A DNA stretch of 64,000 nt, taken from the NCBI RefSeq assembly GCF_005938085.1, contig NZ_SMZK01000001.1:496001-560000 (forward strand). Reading direction: 5' to 3'. Positions 1 through 11,513 of the stretch are shown here, piece after piece. The DNA comes from Haloterrigena sp. H1. Lineage in GTDB: Archaea > Halobacteriota > Halobacteria > Halobacteriales > Natrialbaceae. Below the pieces are notes generated by a model. It was not told the origin of the DNA. It saw only the letters and a list, made by a program, of their open reading frames with translations, and made no database searches. Position 1 is the stretch's first letter. Each line of letters begins with the position of its first letter. The position numbers were made by a program, and so were the translations under genes.

Positions 1-943
1 CCTCCTGTGTCGTGACGAACGTGACGAGTTTATCGCGCGGGCCCGCGCGATAGAGTTGTAGCTGTGAGTGCTGATCGGTGACGCCAAGCGCTCGAACCGG
101 CGTCTGTCCGAGGTCGTCCTTGCCGAGGCTCTCGGCCCACAGCTGGGCGAACCACTCGGCAGAAGTCTCGAGCGACTCCGCATACGGCATCATCGCGTTC
201 ACGCCCGCGCCGCGTTCGTCTAACGCGTACGCGGTCGCGCCGTAGGCGTAGGCCGGGCACTCGAACAACGATCCCGAGAGGGTCTCGGCCTCGGCGGCCG
301 CACCCTCGAGCAGTGCCTCGAGATCGTGGCCACAGACGGCCGCGGCGACCATACCGACGGCAGAAAGCGCCGAGAACCGTCCCGGCACACCGTCGGGAAC
401 CTTCAGTGCGGGAAGATCGTGACGGTCTGCCAGATCACGAAGCGGTCCGGAATCGCCGGTCGTAACGATCGTCCGCTCGGTCCAGTCGACACCAGCCGAT
501 TCGAAGGCCTCGCGCACGACCAAGAAATTCGCGAGCGTCTCTGCCGTCGTCCCCGACCGCGAGACCACGTTGATCGCCGCGTTGTCGAGAGACACGCGCT
601 CGAGATGGCTCGTGATCCACTCGGGGTCGACGTTGTCCAGGAAGACCGTCTCGGTGTCCGACTCGAGTGCGTTCGTGATCGTTGCCGCTCCGAGTGAGCT
701 CCCGCCGATGCCGACGGTGAACAAGACCTCGGCGTCAGCGATCGGCTCGACCGCAGTCCGAATCTCGTCGGGGTCGGTTCGCTGGGGGAGATTCAGCGCT
801 TCGTAGCCGTGCTCTTGATTTTCCATTCCGCGCTCGATGCGCTCGTGGGCGGCTGCGACGTGATCGTCCAGTCGCTCGAGTGATTCTCTCGAGACGCCCG
901 GTGCTGCGACTGTTGCAAGTGCGTTCCCGATATCGACGTTCAT
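1..943 (-). CDS. pgi: Glucose-6-phosphate isomerase, partial (3' end outside window)
   Basis: Interconverts glucose-6-phosphate and fructose-6-phosphate in the cytoplasm (gluconeogenesis and glycolytic hexose entry). The frame is open from an ATG at 943 down to base 1, giving about 314 residues with no stop, so the C-terminus lies off the window. Start MNVDIGNALATVAAPG. The SIS-type sugar isomerase core is visible: glycine-rich VGIGGSSLGA near residue 77, the serine-rich phosphate loop SRSGTTAETL, and the later DQHSQLQLY segment near the truncated end. Haloarchaeal Pgi proteins are around 430 residues, so roughly a quarter is missing only because of the window edge. It is transcribed away from the rRNA operon; the 550-base gap between them holds the rRNA promoters. 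Confidence 0.93.
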   Translation of the reverse strand, partial: MNVDIGNALATVAAPGVSRESLERLDDHVAAAHERIERGMENQEHGYEALNLPQRTDPDEIRTAVEPIADAEVLFTVGIGGSSLGAATITNALESDTETVFLDNVDPEWITSHLERVSLDNAAINVVSRSGTTAETLANFLVVREAFESAGVDWTERTIVTTGDSGPLRDLADRHDLPALKVPDGVPGRFSALSAVGMVAAAVCGHDLEALLEGAAAEAETLSGSLFECPAYAYGATAYALDERGAGVNAMMPYAESLETSAEWFAQLWAESLGKDDLGQTPVRALGVTDQHSQLQLYRAGPRDKLVTFVTTQE

Positions 944-1177
944 ATTTCTGCACGCGCTCGCCTGGGGTAAAGACGTTCCGTGACGGAATCTGTCGAAACT
1001 GAAATCAATAGTCATGTTAGCCACTTGGCACGGTCCTCAGCCATCGATAGTAGACTCCAATCGTCAGAACGCCTGCCCTTGCTCGATACAGACCGGACGA
1101 ATTATCGAATTACTGGCAACTAGAACTGAATATTGTCCATTCCTTCTGTATGGTATTCTCTCTCTTTGAAGTCTCGG

Positions 1178-1200
1178 TTCGTAGGCCTTAAGTAGTGGTC
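1178..1200 (+). promoter_or_regulatory. Putative rRNA operon promoter 1
   Basis: The sequence TTCG..GGCCTTAAGTA at 1178-1194 resembles the haloarchaeal rRNA promoter pattern as I remember it (a TTCGA upstream box followed by TTAAGTA as TATA element). Initiation would be expected about 25 bases downstream, near 1212-1216. It lies about 290 bases upstream of 16S and outside the 16S processing stem, as expected for a primary transcript start. The call rests on motif and position only. Confidence 0.5.
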
Positions 1201-1270
1201 AGCGATTGTGATTATATACGAAGAAGCAGGCGGCGTGGATGACACGCGCCGTCGGCTCGGACGGTTCAGG

Positions 1271-1295
1271 TTCGAAGGGGTTATGTACCCCTGAT
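1271..1295 (+). promoter_or_regulatory. Putative rRNA operon promoter 2
   Basis: A second TTCGAAGGGGTTATGTA box at 1271-1287, about 93 bases after promoter 1, with the same spacing of TTCG to TTA.GTA. Tandem promoters are usual ahead of haloarchaeal rRNA operons. Predicted start near 1305-1312, still upstream of the processing stem that begins near 1365. The rest of the gap between pgi and promoter 1 (944-1177) shows no gene. Confidence 0.5.
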
Positions 1296-1364
1296 GGCCT
1301 ACAAATACGTCCGAAGGAAATGAGGATTCCACCCCTGCGGTCCGCCGTACAGATGGGATCTGAT

Positions 1365-1426
1365 GTTAGCCTTGGTAGTTCGGTGACGCCCGATCGGTCG
1401 TTTGATCTGCGTCAGCGAACGTGTGG
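1365..1426 (+). other. 5' arm of the 16S rRNA processing stem
   Basis: Bases 1365-1380 (GTTAGCCTTGGTAGTT) are the exact reverse complement of 3055-3070 downstream of 16S. Pairing resumes over CCCGATCGG (1389-1397) and CGAACGTG (1416-1423), partnering 3039-3047 and the 3011-3021 region. Together they form a long interrupted helix that would bring the two ends of 16S together. In archaea such stems carry the bulge-helix-bulge cut by the splicing endonuclease EndA; I did not place the exact bulges. Confidence 0.85.
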
Positions 1427-1491
1427 ACCCATGTGTGAGTGTATTTACATTCACCGCCAACTCCCCCAGCTTCGCTGGGGAAGAGCATTAC

Positions 1492-2964
<1,473 letters not shown>

Positions 2965-3010
2965 ACAGACCGGGACCAGGCCATCGCGCCTGGCCCACCT
3001 TAGCGGTTTT

Positions 3011-3070
3011 CCGCACGTTCGATCGACCACCGAGTGGCCGATCGGGCACCTTAGAACTACCAAGGCTAAC
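3011..3070 (+). other. 3' arm of the 16S rRNA processing stem
   Basis: Downstream partner of 1365-1426. AACTACCAAGGCTAAC (3055-3070) is the exact reverse complement of 1365-1380; CCGATCGGG (3039-3047) and CCGCACGTTCG (3011-3021) pair with the remaining blocks. A separate local hairpin with GGGACCAGGC and GCCTGGCCC arms lies just after the 16S end, near 2972-2999. Confidence 0.85.
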
Positions 3071-3101
3071 GCAATCTCTGTCCGCCCGTTTGGGTGGACG
3101 T

Positions 3102-3173
3102 GGGCCCATAGCTCAGTGGGAGAGTGCCTCCTTTGCAAGGAGGATGCCCAGGGTTCGAATCCCTGTGGGTCCA
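3102..3173 (+). tRNA. tRNA-Ala (anticodon UGC)
   Basis: A 72-base cloverleaf in the 16S-23S spacer. Acceptor strands GGGCCCA and TGGGTCC are complementary with discriminator A. The anticodon stem CCTCC/GGAGG encloses the loop TTTGCAA, giving anticodon TGC for alanine. The T arm is CCAGG-TTCGAAT-CCCTG. No CCA is encoded and no intron is seen. A tRNA-Ala here is the usual haloarchaeal arrangement, and its RNase P and tRNase Z cuts help separate 16S from 23S precursors. Confidence 0.98.
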
Positions 3174-3314
3174 TGCTTCGTACTGCTCATCGAATCGTGC
3201 CCCTTAAGTGGGGGACGGCTTGATGAGGGAGTACGACCGAACCGATGCACCAGCCCGCGTAAGTGTGGCTGGGAAGGGTTAATGCAGGCCAGCTGTCTAC
3301 TGGCGTGCAGATGA

Positions 3315-3366
3315 GACCGTGTGTACGTGTAGTCCAGGCGTCCACTGGACCCGTTCCCGGGTCACG
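3315..3366 (+). other. 5' arm of the 23S rRNA processing stem
   Basis: Bases 3315-3366 are largely the reverse complement of 6340-6392 beyond 23S: GACCGTGTGTACGTGTAGTC here against GACTACACGTATACAACGGTC there, then GGCGTCC and GGACCCGTTC blocks, then CGGGTCACG. This is the helix that closes the 23S precursor for EndA-type cleavage. It starts about 140 bases after tRNA-Ala. The spacer 3174-3314 shows no further gene. Confidence 0.85.
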
Positions 3367-3401
3367 ATGTTGCGACTCTGTCGCAACGCCGATCCGATGA
3401 A

Positions 3402-6318
<2,917 letters not shown>

Positions 6319-6339
6319 TAACTACAATCGCATTGGATC

Positions 6340-6392
6340 CGTGACGCGCGAACGGGTCCGGACGCAAACTGGACTACACGTATACAACGGTC
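6340..6392 (+). other. 3' arm of the 23S rRNA processing stem
   Basis: Reverse-complement partner of 3315-3366. The longest continuous block is GGACTACACGTATAC followed by AACGGTC. It ends about 12 bases before the tRNA-like leader of the first 5S gene, so the 23S stem and the 5S leader are adjacent but separate processing signals. Confidence 0.85.
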
Positions 6393-6404
6393 TTGGACAC
6401 ACCA

Positions 6405-6445
6405 CCGATATTGGAATGACGGCGGTTCGATTCCGCTGGTCGGCG
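6405..6445 (+). promoter_or_regulatory. tRNA-like processing leader of the first 5S rRNA
   Basis: A minihelix directly ahead of the 5S 5' end: CCGAT (6405-6409) can pair with the GTCGG block just before the 5S gene, enclosing a tRNA-type T arm GGCGG-TTCGATT-CCGCT (6421-6437). In Haloferax volcanii the 5' end of 5S rRNA is released by tRNase Z acting on such a tRNA-like element (established for that species, from memory). The same architecture here is an inference. Pairing is weaker than in the second copy. Confidence 0.65.
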
Positions 6446-6567
6446 TTACGGCGGCCACAGCGGCGGGGCTCCTCCCGTACCCATCCCGAACACGGAAGAT
6501 AAGCCCGCCTGCGTTACGGTGAGTACTGGAGTGGGCGACCCTCTGGGAAACTCGTTTCGCCGCCTCC
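6446..6567 (+). rRNA. rrf: 5S ribosomal RNA, copy 1
   Basis: A 122-base 5S gene starting TTACGGCGGCC and ending TTTCGCCGCCTCC, so the terminal helix I forms (GGCGG 6450-6454 with CCGCC 6560-6564). The conserved core CCCATCCCGAACACGGAAGA and the GGGAAAC loop are present, and helix II is GGCGGG (6462-6467) with CCCGCC (6504-6509). It follows 23S by about 130 bases. No tRNA-Cys follows it, although haloarchaeal operons commonly end with one; instead a second 5S gene comes next. Confidence 0.97.
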
Positions 6568-6597
6568 ACTCATATCGACCAATACGGTCATCATCCA

Positions 6598-6638
6598 CCG
6601 ATCGTGGTCTGACGGCGGTTCGATTCCGCCGATCGGCA
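6598..6638 (+). promoter_or_regulatory. tRNA-like processing leader of the second 5S rRNA
   Basis: CCGATCG (6598-6604) pairs perfectly over seven bases with CGATCGG (6630-6636), enclosing a short linker and a T arm of GCGG-loop-CCGC with the TTCGATT loop. This is a complete acceptor stem plus T arm with the anticodon domain missing. The 5S gene begins two to three bases after the stem, where tRNase Z would cut. It is part of the 193-base unit duplicated from the first 5S. Confidence 0.7.
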
Positions 6639-6760
6639 TTACAGCGGCCATAGCGGCGAGGTTCCTCCCGTACCCATCCCGAACACGGAAGATAAGCTCG
6701 CCTGCGTTACGGTGAGTACTGGAGTGGGCGACCCTCTGGGAAACTCGTTTCGCCGCTTTC
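6639..6760 (+). rRNA. rrf: 5S ribosomal RNA, copy 2 (tandem, diverged)
   Basis: A second 122-base 5S gene exactly 193 bases after the first, with its own tRNA-like leader. It differs from copy 1 at several positions, and two of the changes are compensatory pairs: helix I G6450:C6564 becomes A6643:T6757, and helix II G6466:C6505 becomes A6659:T6698. The conserved core is unchanged. The covariation indicates a functional rRNA rather than a pseudogene. It is the last gene of the operon; the 338 bases from here to the next gene hold a palindromic repeat and nothing else I can support. Confidence 0.95.
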
Positions 6761-7016
6761 ATTCATATTGTTTCCACACAGCTACTGCTGTGTGGTGCTC
6801 ACTTCACTCTCGAGGCTGGATCGGTACTCATCGTTGGTCCCATCTGTCTCGAAGTTTCCTCCACGCAAGTCTGCACAGTAGCTGTATCAACTAATCATTG
6901 TATTGGACGATCCGTTCACTTTATGTGGTTTTCAGTGACGTGTCTCCGCGTTCAGTATGGACAACTACAGTTTGACCTATATGCTTGATCAGGGGGTGAG
7001 AACTCGCAGGGGCCGC

Positions 7017-7101
7017 TCATACGGACTACTGCTAGTCATTTCCGGTGAGCCCGCCACCGCTCTGCGGGTACACCGGGACATCGGTACAGCAGATCGTATC
7101 A
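7017..7101. repeat. Palindromic element family B, copy 1
   Basis: An 85-base inverted repeat with outer ends TCATACGGACTACTG and CAGCAGATCGTATCA and inner arms TTCCGGTGAGCCCGC and GCGGGTACACCGGGA. Read on the minus strand it begins TGATACG, and that TGA is the stop codon of the PadR gene (7099-7101). It shares ends and fold with elements at 22091 and 55722 while the inner arms differ in sequence but stay complementary. Confidence 0.75.
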
Positions 7102-7374
7102 GTCGTTGAGATACTGTTGTTCCCATTCCCGACGCTCCTCGATTGCTTGCCGTCCGCGATCACTGATCTCGTAGTAATTGGTCCGCCGATCGAGCTGTCC
7201 TTTCTCGACGAGTTCCTTGTTGACGAGGGTGTCAAGATTCGGATACAACCGTCCGTGGTTGATGTCACTGTTGTAATACGTCTCGACCTCATCCTTCACG
7301 TCTTGACCGGACGGCTGATCAGCCCCTGCGATCACGTACAGCAGGTCTCGTTGAAACCCTGTTAGATCGTCCAT
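7099..7374 (-). CDS. PadR family transcriptional regulator
   Basis: A 91-residue winged-helix DNA-binding protein starting MDDLTGFQRDLLYVIAG, the usual haloarchaeal PadR opening. The recognition region DINHGRLYPNLDTLVNKELV carries the characteristic GRLYPNL turn, followed by the wing segment DRRTNYYEISDRGRQAIEER. The length suits single-domain haloarchaeal PadR proteins. An upstream in-frame TTG-type extension exists but lacks homology, so the ATG at 7374 is chosen. It stands alone, its stop overlapping a palindromic element. The target is unknown. The 379 bases upstream (7375-7753) contain no supported gene. Confidence 0.85.
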   Translation of the reverse strand: MDDLTGFQRDLLYVIAGADQPSGQDVKDEVETYYNSDINHGRLYPNLDTLVNKELVEKGQLDRRTNYYEISDRGRQAIEERREWEQQYLND

Positions 7375-7753
7375 CGTATCCTCGAGTGAACGAACGGGAA
7401 CCCGACTATTTGTTATCGATTTCGTATCAACCGTTCCGCACACGTTTCGCAGGGCTAACTATGGCAATCGTATTCATCACGCTGGTTTCATGCAGTAACA
7501 ACGAGTTAAAGCCAGTTACGTGCTTATACGGACTATTCAGTAGACGACACAGACACGTTGAAGTCACTATCTGAATTAATGAACTATCTATTCGAGTCAT
7601 AAAGTACCACTCACCAACAGTCTGTGGTACTCGGTGGATGGCAATACAGCAGCTCTGACCGTCGTGAACACGCTCGCCAGCGACTCCTGGTCGCTAGACG
7701 CTGAAGAAAAATAATCGACTGTGAAAACCCGTTACCGAACGTGAAAAGCCGTG

Positions 7754-7948
7754 TTACAGGCGGGTGACGTTGGTGGCGCGGGGGCCCTTGGGGGCCTGTT
7801 CGATATCGAATTCGATGTCTGTGCCTTCTTCGAGGTCCGGACCGCCAACGTCTTCCATGTGGAAGAAAACGTCATCGTCCGCGTCGTCCGTCGAAATGAA
7901 ACCGTAGCCGCCTGTGTCGTTGAAGAAATCAACGTTTCCTTTCGCCAT
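7754..7948 (-). CDS. cspA: Cold shock domain protein
   Basis: A 64-residue single cold-shock domain (OB-fold) that binds single-stranded nucleic acid, as an RNA chaperone or transcript stabiliser. RNP-1-like TGGYGFIST and RNP-2-like DVFFHMEDV motifs are both present; the end PKGPRATNVTRL is typical of haloarchaeal Csp. Start at ATG 7948 (MAKGNVDFF) by homology; an in-frame extension to 8023 translates AT-rich promoter sequence. Monocistronic, with a strong AT-rich promoter just upstream. Confidence 0.95.
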   Translation of the reverse strand: MAKGNVDFFNDTGGYGFISTDDADDDVFFHMEDVGGPDLEEGTDIEFDIEQAPKGPRATNVTRL

Positions 7949-7984
7949 TGCAATCCAAGAGAAGCCCCTGATACGTATAACAGT

Positions 7985-8015
7985 TGTGTTATAGAATATA
8001 TATCGAAGCAAAAAT
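7985..8015 (-). promoter_or_regulatory. Putative cspA promoter
   Basis: On the minus strand the sequence TTCGATATATATTCTATAAC lies 45-65 bases upstream of the cspA ATG. The TATATA block is a clear archaeal TATA box in otherwise GC-rich DNA and would give a start near 7975 and a 25-30 base leader. Called from motif and spacing only. Confidence 0.5.
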
Positions 8016-8023
8016 AATAACAT

Positions 8024-8453
8024 CTCGTATCCAATGATCGCAGGATGAATGGCGAAGAAAAAGATGGATTCGACTGTTCTAAATTCCTAATAGGATCGCG
8101 ATTCGAGAAACAGACGTGTTGGCTGCCTGAGGTGGCTCACAACCCGTCGTACTGCTGGAACAGCTTCTTCGTTTGGAGACGGAAACAAGCGACTGCAGGC
8201 CAGTTCTGTCGGTTTTATCGGAGTGCGAATCTGGTGATCGTCCAGAAACAGTCTCAAGTCAGTCGCGATGAGCCGATTGAGCTTGGGTTTGCTGCCGGAT
8301 CGAGGCGGGAGCAGGTCCGTTATAGCGGTGGCATCGCTGCTGGCGCTCTCGAATGTGTAACGCGATTTACCCTACCTATGGTGGGGCTGTGAACTCGCGT
8401 TGCGTTTCGTTTAGAACAGCACCGCTTAGGGCAGTCCACTGGATACTATCAGT
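8024..8453. other. Gap with no supported gene, atypical composition
   Basis: A 430-base gap between divergent cspA and the transporter gene. It is visibly less GC-rich than its neighbours. A plus-strand frame at 8045-8392 could encode 115 residues, but these are rich in Lys, Arg, Cys and Trp, have mixed third positions and match no family I know. It may be decayed mobile or coding DNA. I see no RNA gene or transposase motif. Confidence 0.5.
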
Positions 8454-9176
8454 ATGACCCATACACGGACGCAGAGAGCGCCGACAGTCGCGCAAGTGGG
8501 CTTGATCGGGCTCTTCGTCACGGCGCTCGTGACCGCGCAGGTAACCGCGTCGAAGGTACTGGCGTTCGAACTCCCTCTGTCGCTCCCAGTAACGGGTGCT
8601 CAACTCGCGTTACCCGGGGCAGCACTTGCGTACGCACTCACATTCCTTGCAAGCGACTGCTATACCGAATTGTACGGTCGGCGTGCAGGCCAGATCGTCG
8701 TCAACGTGGGATTCGTGCTGAATTTCGTCGTTCTCGGACTCGTCTGGTCGACGATCGCTGCGCCAGCGGCCGACCCGAGTACTGCTGGACAGTTCGCGAC
8801 GGTCCTCGGTGCGTCGACGAACATCGTCCTCGGCAGTCTGCTCGCGTATATCGTGAGCCAGAACTGGGACGTGATAGTCTTCCACCGAATTCGGGAGTAC
8901 ACGGGCTCTGAAAAACTCTGGCTTCGCAACATCGTCTCGACGGCGAGCAGCCAGGCGATCGATACCGTCATTTTCGTCTCGGTCGCGTTCGCTATCGCAC
9001 CGGCGATCCTGGGCGTTGGTGCCGTACTTCCGACCGATGTCGTGCTCTCGCTGATGGTGGGTCAGTACCTCCTGAAATTCGTGATCGCCCTCCTCGATAC
9101 GCCGATCGTCTACGCGATCGTCTCGGTCGTGCGCTCGCGCGAGGGAGTCGGCGCCACCGACACGCGTTCCGTCTGA
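8454..9176 (+). CDS. Queuosine/archaeosine precursor transporter (VUT/YhhQ family)
   Basis: A 240-residue integral membrane protein of the VUT (YhhQ) family, thought to import 7-deazaguanine precursors such as preQ0, used in archaea for archaeosine in tRNA. About six hydrophobic segments are visible. The family motif SDCYTELYGRRAG (residues about 66-79) follows the second segment, and SKVLAFELP near residue 33 is the conserved first loop. Substrate is inferred from family. Start at ATG 8454. The TGA stop is also the first three bases of a 113-base palindromic element. Confidence 0.85.
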   Translation: MTHTRTQRAPTVAQVGLIGLFVTALVTAQVTASKVLAFELPLSLPVTGAQLALPGAALAYALTFLASDCYTELYGRRAGQIVVNVGFVLNFVVLGLVWSTIAAPAADPSTAGQFATVLGASTNIVLGSLLAYIVSQNWDVIVFHRIREYTGSEKLWLRNIVSTASSQAIDTVIFVSVAFAIAPAILGVGAVLPTDVVLSLMVGQYLLKFVIALLDTPIVYAIVSVVRSREGVGATDTRSV

Positions 9177-9286
9177 TACTGCCGGACAGAACGACGTGAC
9201 GCCGGTCGCATGTATGTGGCCGTCCCCGCAGGTGACGGCCGCAAATTCGCGACCGGCGTCGTATTGACTGCTGTCCAGTAGTATGA
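9174..9286. repeat. Palindromic element family A, copy 1
   Basis: A 113-base near-palindrome. Outer ends TGATACTGCCGGACAG and CTGTCCAGTAGTATGA are imperfect inverted repeats; inner arms GACGCCGGTCGC and GCGACCGGCGTC are exact inverted repeats; the centre GTCCCCGCAGGTGAC is the loop. Its first TGA is the stop codon of the transporter gene. The element at 48531-48643 has the same length and arms, but its central 15 bases are the reverse complement of these. Confidence 0.85.
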
Positions 9287-9358
9287 GTCGCTGGTGATCG
9301 TGAGCGAAAGCGCAAACCGAACGGGGAGCGTTTAGTAGCTCCCTCGAGAGTCATACCC

Positions 9359-10456
9359 ATGGACGAACGCGTACGCGAACACGCCGCGGTACTGGTCGAC
9401 TGGAGCGCTCGCGTCGAAGCGGGCGACAACGTCGTCCTGTCGGTCGGTCCGGACGCCCACGAGTTGGCAGTCGCCGTCGCCAAAGCGCTGGGGGAACGCG
9501 GGGCGAACTTGCTTGCGACCTACAGTTCGGGCGAGATTACGCGAGCGTATCTCCGCGCTCACGACGGCGACTTCGACGCGAATCCGACTCACGAACGCGC
9601 ATTACTCGAGAACGCCGATGTCTACCTCTCGCTTGGCGGTGGACGGAACACGAGCGCGACGGCCGACGTTCCCGGCGAGCAGCGTCGGGCGTACAACAAT
9701 GCCCGACGTGAGATTCGCGAGACGCGACTGGATACTCGCTGGGTGTCGACGGTCCATCCGACGCGGTCGCTGGCTCAGCAGGCGAACATGGCCTACGAGG
9801 AGTACCGAGACTTCGCCTACGATGCGATCCTTCGGGATTGGGAGTCACTCGCCGAGGAGATGGCCCAACTCAAGGACCTCCTTGATGACGGCAGCGAGGT
9901 GCGCCTCGTCTCGGACGGAACCGATCTGACCATGCAAATCGACGGCCGCACGGCGGTCAACAGCGCCGCTTCGGTTGCGTACGACTCGCATAACCTGCCA
10001 AGCGGCGAGGTCTTTACCGCACCCGCTGGGACCGAGGGGACAGTAACCTTCGACGTGCCGATGACGCTGCGGGGCGAGTCCGTCCAAACTGTCCGCCTCG
10101 AGTTCGCGGACGGCGAGGTCGTCGACTACGATGCCGACCAGGGCGAAGCAGTGATCGGCGACATCCTCGAGACGGACGAGGGTGCGTGCAGACTCGGCGA
10201 GCTCGGGATCGGGATGAACCGCGGGATCGATCGGTATACGGACAACATCCTCTTCGACGAGAAGATGGGCGACACCGTTCACCTCGCGCTCGGCCGGGCC
10301 TACGATGCCTGTCTCCCCGATGGCGAGTCCGGCAACGACTCGGCGGTCCACGTCGACCTGATCACCGACGTCAGCGAAGAGTCCCGGATCGAGATCGACG
10401 GCACGGTCGTCCAGCGCAACGGGACGTTCCGATTCGAGCCAGGGTTCGACGGCTGA
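9359..10456 (+). CDS. Aminopeptidase, M29 (thermophilic AmpS) family
   Basis: A 365-residue cytoplasmic metallo-aminopeptidase that removes N-terminal residues from peptides, using two metal ions. M29 landmarks are visible: the LPSGEVFTAP strand (residues about 213-222) with a metal-binding Glu, GELGIGMNRGIDR (about 280), DEKMGDTVHLALG (about 300), and HVDLITD near the C-terminus. Length is normal for the family. Start at ATG 9359. No partner gene; it lies 72 bases after the palindromic element. Confidence 0.92.
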   Translation: MDERVREHAAVLVDWSARVEAGDNVVLSVGPDAHELAVAVAKALGERGANLLATYSSGEITRAYLRAHDGDFDANPTHERALLENADVYLSLGGGRNTSATADVPGEQRRAYNNARREIRETRLDTRWVSTVHPTRSLAQQANMAYEEYRDFAYDAILRDWESLAEEMAQLKDLLDDGSEVRLVSDGTDLTMQIDGRTAVNSAASVAYDSHNLPSGEVFTAPAGTEGTVTFDVPMTLRGESVQTVRLEFADGEVVDYDADQGEAVIGDILETDEGACRLGELGIGMNRGIDRYTDNILFDEKMGDTVHLALGRAYDACLPDGESGNDSAVHVDLITDVSEESRIEIDGTVVQRNGTFRFEPGFDG

Positions 10457-10505
10457 GTGGTCAGTTTCGCGTGGTGAGTGGCGTGCTCTCGATGTACGAG
10501 TGGCC

Positions 10506-10588
10506 GTATTACTGTCGGACGATACGGAGATACCGACTGCACGCAAGACCCGACCGACCCCTCACGGGCTGGTATCCGACAGTATTAG
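10506..10588. repeat. Short inverted-repeat element
   Basis: GTATTACTGTCGGAC (10506-10520) and GTATCCGACAGTATTAG (10572-10588) are imperfect inverted repeats bounding 83 bases. Size and ACTGTCGGAC-type ends recall the TGATACTGCCGGACAG ends of family A, so this may be a degenerate relative. It is the only structured feature in the 406-base gap 10457-10862; no gene is supported there. Confidence 0.4.
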
Positions 10589-10862
10589 CTGCTTACGAGA
10601 GAGCGGCTGTTCGCTGTCGAACGGAAATACCATCATACCAATATCGAGACAGCCCCTCACACTGAGTCCCGCCCTGCCGGTGGCGGAGAATAATCGGCTG
10701 ACTCTGTCATCGATCTGTGGTTGTGGCTTTTGCCCTGCCGGGCGGACGCCTGCCGACGACACCTCAGTGATCGGCGTCTCGCTCCCGGTGTGGGCGGATG
10801 CCCGTCTCGACAGTGGTCGGCGGTTTCGTCACGTTCTCGAGGCTCGAGGCTCAACTGAGACT

Positions 10863-11477
10863 ATGCGCGATCACCTCCGGGCCGGCGTCGCGATCTTCAA
10901 CGACGGCTACTACGACGCCGCCCACGACGCCTGGGAGGATCACTGGCTCGACCTCGAGGCGGGCAGCGATGACGAACGCCTGCTGCACGGTCTCATACAG
11001 TACAGCGGCGCGGTGTACCACGCCCGCGAGCGAAACTGGGCAGGTGCCGTCGGCCTCGCTGAGAGTGCTCGGGAGTACCTCGCGGGGTTGCCGGCCGGGT
11101 ATCGCGGACTATACCTCGATCCCGTTCGATCGTTCCTCGAGGGGCTTGCGGCCGATCCGGAACGGATCGAACGACGACCGCCGGTCGTGCTCGAACACGA
11201 GGGGACGACGCCGACGCTATCGGACCTCGACATCGGGCCGACGGCGATCGCGGCGGTCGTCCTCGCCGAGGAGTTCGGGTACGAGTCGGAGCCGATCGCG
11301 CAGGCACGAGCGTACGCGCGGCGGGATCTCGAGGCAGGTGACGACGCCAGCCAGTTCATTACATTGCTGTTCGATTTCGTTCGCGAAGACGAGCATCGGG
11401 GGATCGTTTTCCAGCGGCTCAAAGAACACGTCGGCCGACGACAGGCGCGCGAGAAAGACGTTGAAGGGTTATTCTAA
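10863..11477 (+). CDS. DUF309 domain protein
   Basis: A 204-residue protein with the DUF309 signature near the N-terminus: FNDGYYDAAHDAWEDHW (residues about 12-28), LLHGLIQYSGAVYHA, and repeated helices. DUF309 proteins are alpha-helical and of unknown function; the His/Glu residues of AHDAWEDHW are the conserved core. The ATG at 10863 (MRDHLRAGVAIF) is chosen because the conserved domain begins directly there; the frame is open much further upstream but that part has no recognisable homology. It converges with azf over 36 bases. Confidence 0.82.
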   Translation: MRDHLRAGVAIFNDGYYDAAHDAWEDHWLDLEAGSDDERLLHGLIQYSGAVYHARERNWAGAVGLAESAREYLAGLPAGYRGLYLDPVRSFLEGLAADPERIERRPPVVLEHEGTTPTLSDLDIGPTAIAAVVLAEEFGYESEPIAQARAYARRDLEAGDDASQFITLLFDFVREDEHRGIVFQRLKEHVGRRQAREKDVEGLF

Positions 11478-11513
11478 TCGAACGACGGAGGCAGGTGCGA
11501 GCGTCGGCTCCGT

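Noticed and set aside
6421..6445. A possible tRNA gene ahead of the 5S genes
   Set aside because: Only acceptor and T arms can form; there is no D arm or anticodon arm. It fits a tRNA-like processing signal instead.
8045..8392. A 115-codon plus-strand frame as a gene
   Set aside because: No recognisable family, non-halophilic composition and no clear promoter; kept only as a description of the gap.
8393..8453. A preQ1-type riboswitch ahead of the queuosine-precursor transporter
   Set aside because: No pseudoknot pattern or conserved preQ1 aptamer sequence could be seen, and such riboswitches are not known to me in haloarchaea.
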